Assembly: GCF_000515255.1 (NCBI RefSeq)
Contig: NZ_KI911559.1
Location: forward strand, 2,429,660 to 2,493,659
Direction: 5' to 3'
Length of the DNA stretch: 64,000 bases
DNA from: Rhodovibrio salinarum DSM 9154
Lineage (GTDB): Bacteria; Pseudomonadota; Alphaproteobacteria; Kiloniellales; Rhodovibrionaceae
Positions 7,644 to 16,451 of this stretch are shown piece by piece. The notes beneath the pieces are model-generated. The model was not told the origin of the DNA and made no database searches. It saw nothing but the letters and a program-made list of their open reading frames with translations. Numbering within the stretch: the stretch's first letter is position 1; each line of letters starts with the position of its first letter. The position numbers were made by a program, and so were the translations under genes.

Positions 7644-9011
7644 ATGACCGGCAAGCTATCGCTCGACGACTTGCGCCAAGAAGTCCAGACAGGCGCCATC
7701 GACACCGTGATCGCCGCCCAGGTCGACATGCAGGGCCGGCTGGTGGGGAAGCGCTTCCACGCCCAGCATTTCGTCGATTCCGCCTGGGAGGAAACGCACA
7801 GCTGTAACTACCTGCTGGCCACCGACATGGAGATGGAGACGGTCCCCGGCTACAAGGCGACCAGCTGGGAGACCGGTTACGGCGACTACACGATGTGTCC
7901 CGATCTGGAGACACTGCGCCGGATTCCCTGGCTCGAGGGCACCGCGCTCGTGCTGTGCGACACGATCGATCACGACACCCACAAGCCGGTGCCGCATGCC
8001 CCGCGCAGCATGCTGAAACGTCAGGTCGAGCGGCTGGAGGGTATGGGCCTGAAGGCCATGATGGCCTCCGAGCTGGAGTTCTTCCTGTTCAAGGAATCCT
8101 TCGAGGAGGCGCACGCCAAGGGGTACCGCGACCTCTCCCCGATCAGCCCGTATAACGAGGACTATCACATCTTCCAGACGACCAAGGAAGAGAAGGTGAT
8201 GCGCGCCATTCGCAACGGGCTGCACGGCGCGGACATACCGGTCGAGAACTCCAAGGGCGAAGCTTGTCAGGGACAGGAGGAGATCAACGTCCGCTATGAC
8301 GAGGCGTTGGCGATGGCGGATCGGCACGCGCTGATCAAGAACGGCTGCAAGGAGATCGCCTGGCAGCAGGGCCACGCGCTGTCGTTCATGGCGAAGTGGA
8401 GCTATGCGGCCGCCGGCAGCTCCTCGCACATCCACCAGTCGCTGGTCGGACTCGATGGCACGCCGGTGTTCTACGATCCCGATCGGCCGTACGGCATGTC
8501 GGCGATGATGCGCCATTACATGGCCGGACTGCTGTATCACGCGGATGCGATCACCTTCTTCCTGGCGCCGCACATCAACTCCTACAAGCGCTTCCAGGCC
8601 GGCACCTTCGCGCCGACCAAAGCGATCTGGAGCCGCGACAACCGCACGGCGGGCTATCGCGTCTGCGGTCCGGACACCAAGGCGGTGCGTGTAGAATGCC
8701 GGGTCGGCGGCGCGGACCTGAACGGGCATCTTGCCTGCGCCGCGCTGCTCGCCGCCGGGATCGACGGGATCGAGCGGGGCCTGGAGCTGGAGCCGGAGTT
8801 CCAGGGCAACGCCTACGACGGCGATGACGTACGCGAGATTCCGAAGACGCTACGCGACGCCGCCGAGTTGATGAACCAATCGGAGATGCTGCGCACCGCC
8901 TTCGGTTCGGAAGTCATCGACCACTATGTTCACGCCGCCCGTTGGGAACAGTTTGAATACGACCGTCGGGTGACCGACTGGGAAACCGCCAGAGGATTCG
9001 AACGCGCATGA
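7644..9011 (+). CDS. Glutamine synthetase-like gamma-glutamyl amide ligase
   Basis: Protein of 455 residues in the GlnA/PuuA/IpuC superfamily. Metal and substrate motifs are visible: ASELEFFLF (ExE metal ligands), QGQEEINVRY, SSSHIHQSL (metal His), INSYKRF, RDNRTAGYRV and VECRVGGADLN. The region around the GS-I adenylylation tyrosine differs (AYDGDDVREIP), so it is unlikely to be the regulated housekeeping GlnA. Relatives attach glutamate to isopropylamine, polyamines or ethanolamine. Its 4-bp overlap with an aldehyde dehydrogenase gene, and the next gene being an alcohol dehydrogenase, point to a hydroxyl-bearing amine as substrate (inference). The substrate cannot be fixed from sequence. 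Confidence 0.87.
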   Translation: MTGKLSLDDLRQEVQTGAIDTVIAAQVDMQGRLVGKRFHAQHFVDSAWEETHSCNYLLATDMEMETVPGYKATSWETGYGDYTMCPDLETLRRIPWLEGTALVLCDTIDHDTHKPVPHAPRSMLKRQVERLEGMGLKAMMASELEFFLFKESFEEAHAKGYRDLSPISPYNEDYHIFQTTKEEKVMRAIRNGLHGADIPVENSKGEACQGQEEINVRYDEALAMADRHALIKNGCKEIAWQQGHALSFMAKWSYAAAGSSSHIHQSLVGLDGTPVFYDPDRPYGMSAMMRHYMAGLLYHADAITFFLAPHINSYKRFQAGTFAPTKAIWSRDNRTAGYRVCGPDTKAVRVECRVGGADLNGHLACAALLAAGIDGIERGLELEPEFQGNAYDGDDVREIPKTLRDAAELMNQSEMLRTAFGSEVIDHYVHAARWEQFEYDRRVTDWETARGFERA

Positions 9012-10417
9012 GTTCTAAAGACGCGGCCGGGCAGCCGGCCGTCATTCGCTGCATTTCGCCGATCGACGGCTCGGTCGCCGCCGAACGCACCGCCGTCACC
9101 CGCGATCAAGCCGATAAGGCCGTCGCCGCGGCTCGCGCTGCACAGGCAGATTGGGCTGCCCGCCCGATTGCCGAACGGGTGCGTCTGGTCCAGGCCGGGG
9201 TCGCGCGCCTGGGCGAGATGAACGACGAGGTGGTGCCAGAGCTGGCCCGCATGATGGGGCGGCCGGTCCGCTACGGCGGGGAATTCGGCGGCACCAAGGA
9301 GCGCGCCGACTACATGGCAGAGATCGCGGAGAGTGCGCTTGCGCCCTACGTGGTCGAAGCCTCGGACACCTTCGAACGGCGGATCGAGCGGGAGCCGCAT
9401 GGCGTCGTCTTCGTGATCGCGCCATGGAACTACCCCTATATGACCGCGATCAACGTGCTGGCCCCGGCCTTGATGGCCGGCAACGCGGTGATCCTGAAAC
9501 ACGCCGCCCAAACCCTGCTGGTCGGCGAGCGGATGGTCCGCGCGATGGTCGAGGCCGGCGTGCCGGAAGCGGTCTGCCAGAACATCTTCCTCGATCACGG
9601 CACGACCGAGGGTCTGCTGCAGGATCGCGCCTTCGACTTCGTGAACTTCACCGGGTCGGTGAACGGGGGGCGCGCGATCGAACGCGCGGCAGCTGGAACC
9701 TTTGTGCCGCTCGGCCTGGAGCTTGGCGGCAAGGATCCGGGCTATGTCATGGACGACGCCGACCTGGACGCGGCCGTCGACGGGCTGATGGACGGCGCGA
9801 TGTTCAACAGCGGCCAGTGCTGCTGCGGCATCGAGCGGATCTACGTCCACGAGAGCCTGTACGAAGCCTTCGTCGAGAAGGCGGTCGCGCTGATGTCCAA
9901 GAGCGTCCTCGGCGATCCGCTGGACGAGAAGACCACGCTGGGCCCGATGGCTAACCAGCGCTTCGCCGACGAGGTCCGCGCCCAGATCCGCGAGGCGGTC
10001 GCCCAGGGCGCGACCCCGCAGATCGACCCCAAGCTGTTCCCGGCGGACGACGGGCAGGGGACCTACCTCGCCCCGCAGATCCTGACTGGCGTCAGCCATG
10101 ACATGCGGGTGATGCGCGATGAGAGCTTCGGCCCGGTGGTCGGCATCATGCCGGTCAAGGACGACGCGAAAGCCGTGCGGCTGATGAACGACAGTCCGTT
10201 CGGCCTGACCGCCTCATTGTGGACGCGCGATGCCAAGCGTGCGGCGGCGATCGGCGCCCAGATCGAGACCGGCACGGTGTTCATGAACCGCTGCGACTAT
10301 CTCGACCCGGCGTTGTGCTGGACGGGCTGCAAGGACACCGGACGGGGCGGGGCGCTCTCGGTGATCGGCTTCCATAACCTGACGCGCCCCAAATCCTACC
10401 ATCTGAAGAAGGGCTAA
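9008..10417 (+). CDS. NAD(P)-dependent aldehyde dehydrogenase
   Basis: Protein of 469 residues. The cofactor loop is FVIAPWNYPYMTAINVLAPA, the general base Glu is about residue 238 (LGLELGGKDPG) and the catalytic Cys is about 272 in FNSGQCCCGIER; GPVVGIMPV and GLTASLWT follow. It starts inside the ligase stop (ATGA) and is followed after 7 bp by the alcohol dehydrogenase gene, so the three enzymes are translationally coupled. In the proposed pathway it oxidises a gamma-glutamyl amino-aldehyde to the acid. The role of gamma-Glu-gamma-aminobutyraldehyde dehydrogenase (PuuC-like) is an alternative. Confidence 0.93.
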   Translation: MSSKDAAGQPAVIRCISPIDGSVAAERTAVTRDQADKAVAAARAAQADWAARPIAERVRLVQAGVARLGEMNDEVVPELARMMGRPVRYGGEFGGTKERADYMAEIAESALAPYVVEASDTFERRIEREPHGVVFVIAPWNYPYMTAINVLAPALMAGNAVILKHAAQTLLVGERMVRAMVEAGVPEAVCQNIFLDHGTTEGLLQDRAFDFVNFTGSVNGGRAIERAAAGTFVPLGLELGGKDPGYVMDDADLDAAVDGLMDGAMFNSGQCCCGIERIYVHESLYEAFVEKAVALMSKSVLGDPLDEKTTLGPMANQRFADEVRAQIREAVAQGATPQIDPKLFPADDGQGTYLAPQILTGVSHDMRVMRDESFGPVVGIMPVKDDAKAVRLMNDSPFGLTASLWTRDAKRAAAIGAQIETGTVFMNRCDYLDPALCWTGCKDTGRGGALSVIGFHNLTRPKSYHLKKG

Positions 10418-10424
10418 TTTCCCC

Positions 10425-11582
10425 ATGTCGTCTACTGGGCCGCTTACCGGGAACTGGAGCTATCCGGCCAACATCCGCTTCGGCGCCGGGCGGATTCAGG
10501 AACTGGCCGATGCCTGCCAGGCCGCCGGCATCAAGAAGCCGCTACTGATCACCGATGGCGGCTTGAAGGACAACCCGATCACCCAGCGGGCCCTGGATCT
10601 GCTGGAGGCCGGCGGTTTGGGCCGCGCGCTGTTCGCGGACGTTCGCCCGAACCCGAACGAACTGGACCTCAAGGCCGGCATCGAGGCGTTCAAGGCCGGC
10701 GGGCACGACGGCGTCGTTGCCTTTGGCGGCGGTTCCGGCCTGGACCTCGGCAAGCTGGTCGCCTTCATGGCCGACCAGACCTTGCCGGTCTGGGACTTCG
10801 AGGACATCGGCGACTGGTGGAAGCGGGCCGATTGGGACGCGATCCATCCCAACATCGCCGTGCCGACAACCGCCGGCACCGGCTCCGAGGTTGGCCGCGC
10901 GGGCGTGCTGACCAACTCCGAAACCCACGTGAAGAAGATCATCTTCCACCCGAAGGTGTTGCCGAGCGTGGTGATCTGCGATCCGGAACTGACCTGCGGC
11001 ATGCCGCCCAAGATCACGGTCGGCACCGGGATGGACGCCTTCGCCCACTGCCTGGAGGCCTACTGCTCGCCGCACTACCACCCGATGAGCCAGGGCATCG
11101 CCCTGGAAGGTATGCGGCTGGTGAAAGACAACCTGCCCAAGGTGGTCGCCAATCCGAACGACGTCGACGCCCGCGCGCACATGATGAGTGCCGCGGCGAT
11201 GGGCGCGGTCGCCTTCCAGAAGGGCCTGGGCGCGATCCACTCGATCAGCCACCCGGTGGGGGCGATCTACGACACCCACCACGGCACCACCAACGCCGTT
11301 GTGATGCCGATGGTGCTGCAGTTCAACAAGGCCGAGATCGCCGACAAGCTGGCGTTGGCCGCGAAATATCTGGAAATCGACGGCGGCTTCGACGGCTTCT
11401 ACGACTTCGTCGTGGCCTTCCGTCGCGAGCTGGGTGTGCCGGACAAGCTGGGCGAGCTTGGCGTCGGCCGCGACCGCTTCGACGAGATCGCGGCGATGGC
11501 CGTCGAAGACCCGAGCGCCGGCGGCAACCCGGTCAAGCTCACGGTCGAGAACGTCAAGCAGCTGCTCGACGCCTGCGTGTAG
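10425..11582 (+). CDS. Iron-containing (group III) alcohol dehydrogenase
   Basis: Protein of 385 residues. The NAD-binding GGGSGLDLGK motif, the TTAGTGSEVGRAGVLTN phosphate loop and the metal histidines in GMDAFAHCLEAYCSPHYHP and HSISHPVGAIYDTHHG are all present. It probably oxidises an alcohol to the aldehyde handled by the gene before it. It is the last gene of the run and ends 26 bp before a strong hairpin terminator. Relatives act on 1,3-propanediol, butanol or lactaldehyde; the gamma-glutamyl amino alcohol suggested here comes only from operon context. Confidence 0.93.
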   Translation: MSSTGPLTGNWSYPANIRFGAGRIQELADACQAAGIKKPLLITDGGLKDNPITQRALDLLEAGGLGRALFADVRPNPNELDLKAGIEAFKAGGHDGVVAFGGGSGLDLGKLVAFMADQTLPVWDFEDIGDWWKRADWDAIHPNIAVPTTAGTGSEVGRAGVLTNSETHVKKIIFHPKVLPSVVICDPELTCGMPPKITVGTGMDAFAHCLEAYCSPHYHPMSQGIALEGMRLVKDNLPKVVANPNDVDARAHMMSAAAMGAVAFQKGLGAIHSISHPVGAIYDTHHGTTNAVVMPMVLQFNKAEIADKLALAAKYLEIDGGFDGFYDFVVAFRRELGVPDKLGELGVGRDRFDEIAAMAVEDPSAGGNPVKLTVENVKQLLDACV

Positions 11583-11608
11583 ACGCAGGCATTAACGGGC
11601 ACAAATAA

Positions 11609-11638
11609 ATCCCCCTCCTCCCGTGGGAGGAGGGGGAT
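11609..11638. terminator. Bidirectional hairpin between convergent genes
   Basis: A perfect 14-bp inverted repeat (arm ATCCCCCTCCTCCC) with a 2-nt spacer lies between the stop of the alcohol dehydrogenase gene and the convergent M42 peptidase gene. The T tract is poor, but symmetry and position suit termination from both sides. Similar pyrimidine/purine-rich arms occur near 18640-18680, so it may also belong to a small repeat family. Confidence 0.65.
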
Positions 11639-11678
11639 ATTGCGATGTCCCGGCAAGGATGTTCTGGCGAGAATGCCC

Positions 11679-12956
11679 TCAGTCCTCCTTGCCCTGCTCC
11701 TTCGGCTTCTCGCTGCCCTGATGGGTCAGCGGTTCGGCCGTATCGAGGCGCGGGTGGTTGTTGCGGAACTGGGCGCGCAGCTTCTCGCGGCCGTCGTCGC
11801 GGGCGTCCAGCGCCAGGATTGATTTGGCGACGGCGTGGGCCGCGGCGAGCGTGTCCTTGGTGTTTCCGGTTTCCGAGATCGTGTGCATGTTGCGGATCGG
11901 GAAGCCGATCGAGGTCGCCGCGCAGTCGACACTCGCGAGCACGCCGGCCATGCCGTCGGTTCCGGTATCGGCCCCGCAAACGTCGCGCTGCATCGGGATA
12001 TCATGGTCTTTGGCGGTCTGTTCGATCACCGCGTTCAGCTGCTCGCTGGCAATCGACCCGACCGAAAGCGTGAACCCCTTGCCCATCTCCAGCGGGTTGA
12101 ACTTCTTGTCGCCGACACCGGGCGCGGCCTTGTAGTCGTGGTTGACGTCAACCGCGATGATCGCGTCCGGCTCCAGCTCGCCGGCCATCACCCGGCTGCC
12201 CATCCGGCCGATCTCCTCGTAGCTGGCGATCGCGGTCAGCATGCGCACGTTGTTCGGGCCACCGGCCTCGGCGACCAGGCGCGCGGCCTCCGCGGCGACG
12301 AAGCAGCCCAGGCCGTTGTCGAGATAGGCGCCGTAGAAGGTGTCCGGACTGAAACCGTGCCGGATCGGGCGGTTCAGGATGATGGAATCGCCCGCGCGCA
12401 CGCCCAGGTTCTCGACCTGCTGCTTCTTGTTCTCACCGTGGATCTGCAGTTCGACGTAGAGCTGCTCCTTCTTGATCCCCTTGTCGCCGGCGCGCACGGC
12501 CGGGTCGGCGAAGTGGATCGCGCCCACGGCCTCAACCGTGCCGCCCTCGATCTTGCGGTACTGGCCGGGCGTCTTTGGATTCTCGCTGAACAGCGTGACC
12601 TCGTGGCCGATCAGGGTGGTGGGCAGGAAGCTGTCGCTGTTGATCCAGATCTTGCCGTCCTCGCCGACTGAGCGTACCTGCATGCGGATCTTGTCGGCGT
12701 GGCCGATCACCATGATCTTGAAACGCTCGTCCTCGCCCGGATGGCTGTCCAGGACGATGCCGGCGTGACCGGTGAACTGATGCACGGCCCAGCTCTGCGG
12801 TGCGAAGGACTCGAAGTACGGCTTGAGCACGCCATAGGTCATCGCGCCCTCCAGCCCGACGGGGCTGGGCGCGGCCAGGATGTCGCGCATGCGCTGGAAT
12901 TGCTCCTGGGGCATCGGCTGGGTCCAGGGCGCGTTGCTTTCGCTCATTTTGCTCAT
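11679..12956 (-). CDS. M42-family metallopeptidase
   Basis: Protein of 425 residues with the dinuclear-metal signature of tetrahedral aminopeptidases: VIGHADK (His), GAYLDNGLGCF (bridging Asp), IASYEEIGRMGS (Glu-Glu), AVDVNHDY (Asp) and MHTISETGN (His). These cytosolic enzymes trim short peptides. The C-terminal 30 residues are polar and charged, beyond the catalytic core. The ATG at 12956 is preceded by GGAG; an internal ATG nine bases later is possible. It stands alone, convergent with the alcohol dehydrogenase operon. Some relatives were once named endoglucanase M, with little support. Confidence 0.88.
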   Translation of the reverse strand: MSKMSESNAPWTQPMPQEQFQRMRDILAAPSPVGLEGAMTYGVLKPYFESFAPQSWAVHQFTGHAGIVLDSHPGEDERFKIMVIGHADKIRMQVRSVGEDGKIWINSDSFLPTTLIGHEVTLFSENPKTPGQYRKIEGGTVEAVGAIHFADPAVRAGDKGIKKEQLYVELQIHGENKKQQVENLGVRAGDSIILNRPIRHGFSPDTFYGAYLDNGLGCFVAAEAARLVAEAGGPNNVRMLTAIASYEEIGRMGSRVMAGELEPDAIIAVDVNHDYKAAPGVGDKKFNPLEMGKGFTLSVGSIASEQLNAVIEQTAKDHDIPMQRDVCGADTGTDGMAGVLASVDCAATSIGFPIRNMHTISETGNTKDTLAAAHAVAKSILALDARDDGREKLRAQFRNNHPRLDTAEPLTHQGSEKPKEQGKED

Positions 12957-13066
12957 TGGTCTCCGGATCGTGGATGTGTCGTATCTGCGCTGCCACCCGG
13001 CTTAGGGCATCCGGGGCGGGCCTGTCATCCCTCGTGCACACGGGACCCAAGGCCCGGTGGTATGGG

Positions 13067-14596
13067 TCAGCGCGCCGGACGCGGGCGCAGACCGGGCCGA
13101 CTGCCGCGTGGATGGGCCGCGCGGCTGGCCTCCGCGCGTTGGCAGATGCGCGCGACCATGCCCTGCAGCAGCACCGCATGTGGCGGCCCCAGTTTGTACC
13201 AGTAGAGCAGGCCAGGCGCGCCGGCCGGGTGCCAGTACATCGTCGCGGTCAGGCGGCTATGGCCGTCCTGCGTTTCGTCGATCTCGAACTCCAGCCCGCC
13301 GCGCCCGGGGACGACCGCACGAATCTTGAGCGTCAGGCGCTTTGGCCGTTCGGCCGCCAGCACTTCCCACATATCGAAACGCTCGCCGGGTTCTGGGGCG
13401 CGGCCCGGACGGCGATGGCCGGCGGGCCGGCCGCCCAGCAGCCGGTCGAGACCCTTGCGCACCTCCCACAGGCCGGAGAGGAAGAAGTAGCCGGCCTCCC
13501 GCGTGCCGACGTCCGACAGCGCCCGCCAAAGCGTTTCGACGTCGACCGGCGTGGTCGCGGCACGCGACATCTTTTTGGCGTAGTAGCCGATGTCTTGGCG
13601 CTCGCCGCGCAGGTTGAAGGCGCCCTCGCGCCAGCGCGTGTGGGCCACGAACGCCTTCTCCTTCTCGAACGCCCGGCGAACCGCGGCGTCGAAGGGCATG
13701 GGATCACGCGGGATGCGCTGACGCAGCGGCCCGTCGTCGGCCGAGAGGTCGTGCTTCAGCCCGCCGATCAGGGCGCGCGCGACGTCGGTGGGCGTAGCGG
13801 AAACGAACGCCAGCCAGTAACTCGACAGCTCCGGCGAGACGAAGGGAACCGGGATGATGATCGGCGCTGGCCGGCCCAGTTCGCGGGCGATCGTGCGCAG
13901 CATCTGCTCGTAGCTTAGCTGCTCGGGACCCCCCGTCTCGTAGATCGTGTTGTCGGCCGGGGTGCGCTGGGGCAGGGCAACCAAGTCGCCCAGAAGATCA
14001 TCCAGCGCGATCGGGGGTGACTCCGCCCGGACCCATTTGGGCGTCACCATGATCGGCAGGTAGGCGGCCAGGTCGCGCATCACCTCAAAGGCGATGGAGC
14101 CGGGGCCAACGATGACCGGTGCGCGCAGTTCGCTCACCGGCACCTGACCGCGGCGCAATTCCTCGCCTGTGGCGACGCGGGAGGCCAGGTGCATCGACGC
14201 CGTGTCCTTCGGCGCCAGACCGCCCAGGTAGACGATCCGCTCTACACCGGCCTGTTCCGCCGCCTGGGCGAAGGTCGCGGCGGCCCGCCGCTCGCGTTCC
14301 GGGAAATCGCTGCCGTCGGCCATCGAGTGGACGAGGAAATAGGCGGTCGAGACGCCATTCAGGGCTTTGGGCAGCGTGTCGGGGTCGTGCGCATCCGCCT
14401 GCACGAGTTCGACGCTATCCCATCCCTCGGCTTCCAACGGCGCCAGCCGGCGGGCGGCGGCGCGCACCTTGTAGCCTTCCGCGCGCAGGGCTGGCACCAG
14501 ATGCCGCCCGATGTAGCCGCTCGCGCCGAACACCAGGATGGGGTTGTGCCGCTGTGGCTCAGCCGAACCGCTTGTCTTCGTATCGCTATCCGCCAT
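13067..14596 (-). CDS. SDR-type NAD(P)-binding oxidoreductase fused to a DUF2867 domain
   Basis: Protein of 509 residues in two parts. The N-terminus has a Rossmann fold (ILVFGASGYIGRHLVPALRA, residues about 20-40) of the extended NmrA/complex-I-39-kDa-like type. The C-terminal part (about 330-490) matches DUF2867, a START-like domain, ending in an Arg/Pro-rich tail. The domain pair is the same as in E. coli YbjT-like proteins of unknown function. The neighbours (peptidase, acyl-CoA synthetase) point in different directions and give little help. The ATG at 14596 gives a normal length. Confidence 0.82.
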   Translation of the reverse strand: MADSDTKTSGSAEPQRHNPILVFGASGYIGRHLVPALRAEGYKVRAAARRLAPLEAEGWDSVELVQADAHDPDTLPKALNGVSTAYFLVHSMADGSDFPERERRAAATFAQAAEQAGVERIVYLGGLAPKDTASMHLASRVATGEELRRGQVPVSELRAPVIVGPGSIAFEVMRDLAAYLPIMVTPKWVRAESPPIALDDLLGDLVALPQRTPADNTIYETGGPEQLSYEQMLRTIARELGRPAPIIIPVPFVSPELSSYWLAFVSATPTDVARALIGGLKHDLSADDGPLRQRIPRDPMPFDAAVRRAFEKEKAFVAHTRWREGAFNLRGERQDIGYYAKKMSRAATTPVDVETLWRALSDVGTREAGYFFLSGLWEVRKGLDRLLGGRPAGHRRPGRAPEPGERFDMWEVLAAERPKRLTLKIRAVVPGRGGLEFEIDETQDGHSRLTATMYWHPAGAPGLLYWYKLGPPHAVLLQGMVARICQRAEASRAAHPRGSRPGLRPRPAR

Positions 14597-14700
14597 GGCG
14601 TTGAGCCCTTCGGTCGTGGCCCATCAGCGTGTCGTCTTACGTTCAAGTTTAGCCTAGCTGGCCGCGCCGCCCAGGGGCATGAGCGCGGTTTTTGTATCGA

Positions 14701-16335
14701 TCACCCGGCCGGACACGCGTCCGCGCCGCGTTCGCGCAGGTCCTTACGCTTGATCTTGCCGGTGGCGGTCAGGGGCAGGGCGGGGACGTAGGCGATTTCG
14801 CGCGGGTATTCGTGGGCGGCGAGCCTGGTCTTCACATGGTCTTGCAGTGCGCAGGTCAGCGTGTCCCCGGCGTCGTGACCCGGGTTCAAGACGATAAACG
14901 CCTTGATCCGCTGCCCACGCAGTTCGTCCGGCACGCCGACCACCGCGACCATGGCCACGGCCGGGTGCGCGCCCAGGCAGTCCTCGACCTCGCCGGGGCC
15001 GATCCGGTAGCCGGCGGAGGTGATGACGTCGTCATCCCGGCCGACGAACCAGAGGTAGCCGTCTTGATCTGTGGTCGCGGTGTCGCCGGTCAGCAGCCAG
15101 TCGCCCGTGAACTTGGCCCGGGTCGCCTCCGGCTTGTTCAGGTATTCCAGGAACATCACCGGGTCGGGCGCCCGGATCGCTACGCGGCCTTCTTGGCCAG
15201 GCGGGAGCGGGTGCCCGTCGGCGTCCAGTACCGCAACCGTATGCCCAGGGATCGGCCGACCCATCGCGCCGGGGCGCACCGCCATCTGCCCGGCACAGTT
15301 GCCGACCACCAGATTGCATTCGGTCTGACCGTAAAACTCGTTGATCGTGAGCCCGAAGGCGTCACGCCCCCAGTCCAGCAGCTCCGCGCCCAGCGTCTCG
15401 CCGCCGCTGCCGATCGAGCGCAGGCGCACGCCGAACCGCTCGGCTGGTCGGTCGACCTGGCGCAGCATCTTGAGTGCGGTGGGCGGCATGAAGGTGTTGC
15501 GCACTTCCGTCGCCGCCATCAGGGCCAACGCCTGTTCCGGATCGAACTTGGCGAAGCGGTGCGCCACCACCGGCACGCCGTGGGCCAGCGCGGGCAGCAG
15601 CACGTCGAGTAGTCCGCCGATCCAGGCCCAATCCGCCGGTGTCCAGAAGCGGTCGCCCGGCTTGGGAAACATCTCGTGTGGAAACTCGACGCCTGGCAGG
15701 TGGCCCAAGAGTACCCGGTGAGCGTGCAGCGCCCCCTTGGGATTGCCGGTGGTGCCGGAGGTGTAAATCACCACGGCCGGCTCGTCGGCGGCCGTGTCGG
15801 CCGTCTCGAACCGGTCGCGCGCCCGTGTGAGCAGAGCTTCGTAGCCGTGCGCGCCCGGCGCGTCGCCGTGGACGGCGATCCAGTGGCGTAAGTCCGGGAC
15901 CTGGTCGGCTATGGCCTGGACTGTCCCCAGCTCCTCGGCCGTGCCGATCAGGGCCTTGGCGCCACTGTCCGCCAGGCGGTAGGCCAGCGCGTCAGGGCCA
16001 AACAGAGTAAACAGCGGGATCGCGACCGCGCCCAGCTTGTAGACCGCGAGGTGCGCTTCCGCCGCCTCGACGCACTGCGGGAGTAGGATGCCCACCCGGT
16101 CACCGCGTGTGACGCCAAGCGCCTGCAGCGCGTTCGCCAGCTTATCCGCACGTTGACGCAATGTGCGGAAGCTGACCGCCTGCACTCCCGCATCGCGACA
16201 TCGAATCAGCGCCGGCGCATCCGGTGTCGCCGCCGCCCAGCGGTCGCAGCAGGCTTCCGCGATGTTGTAGCGCGCGGGCATGTTCCAGCGGAAATCGCGC
16301 ACCAGGGCGTCATACCCCTGCACGTCGGGCAGCAT
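14701..16335 (-). CDS. AMP-forming acyl-CoA synthetase
   Basis: About 544 residues from ATG 16335, preferred over an upstream TTG because GGGAGG sits 9 bp before it. The family motifs are the P-loop-like VVIYTSGTTGNPKGALHAHR, NEFYGQTECN (adenine site), WLLTGDTATTDQDGYLWFVG and PLTATGKIKRKDLRE near the end (catalytic Lys). It activates a carboxylic acid to an acyl-CoA through an acyl-AMP. The closest style is the acetyl/medium-chain (AcsA/ACSM) group rather than long-chain FadD. Monocistronic; substrate unknown. Confidence 0.9.
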   Translation of the reverse strand: MLPDVQGYDALVRDFRWNMPARYNIAEACCDRWAAATPDAPALIRCRDAGVQAVSFRTLRQRADKLANALQALGVTRGDRVGILLPQCVEAAEAHLAVYKLGAVAIPLFTLFGPDALAYRLADSGAKALIGTAEELGTVQAIADQVPDLRHWIAVHGDAPGAHGYEALLTRARDRFETADTAADEPAVVIYTSGTTGNPKGALHAHRVLLGHLPGVEFPHEMFPKPGDRFWTPADWAWIGGLLDVLLPALAHGVPVVAHRFAKFDPEQALALMAATEVRNTFMPPTALKMLRQVDRPAERFGVRLRSIGSGGETLGAELLDWGRDAFGLTINEFYGQTECNLVVGNCAGQMAVRPGAMGRPIPGHTVAVLDADGHPLPPGQEGRVAIRAPDPVMFLEYLNKPEATRAKFTGDWLLTGDTATTDQDGYLWFVGRDDDVITSAGYRIGPGEVEDCLGAHPAVAMVAVVGVPDELRGQRIKAFIVLNPGHDAGDTLTCALQDHVKTRLAAHEYPREIAYVPALPLTATGKIKRKDLRERGADACPAG

Positions 16336-16451
16336 GGCGCGAGGCCTCCCCAAGGCCGGATCGTTCGTGTTCTTGGGGACAGGTCTAGCACCGGGGCGGG
16401 GCAGGTGGCGAGGTTAGGCGCATGGGCACAGCTTGCGTGCCGGCCCAGCCG

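Noticed and set aside
11609-11638. Insertion-sequence end for the 14-bp hairpin
   Set aside because: No transposase, target duplication or second end nearby; its place between convergent genes suits a terminator.
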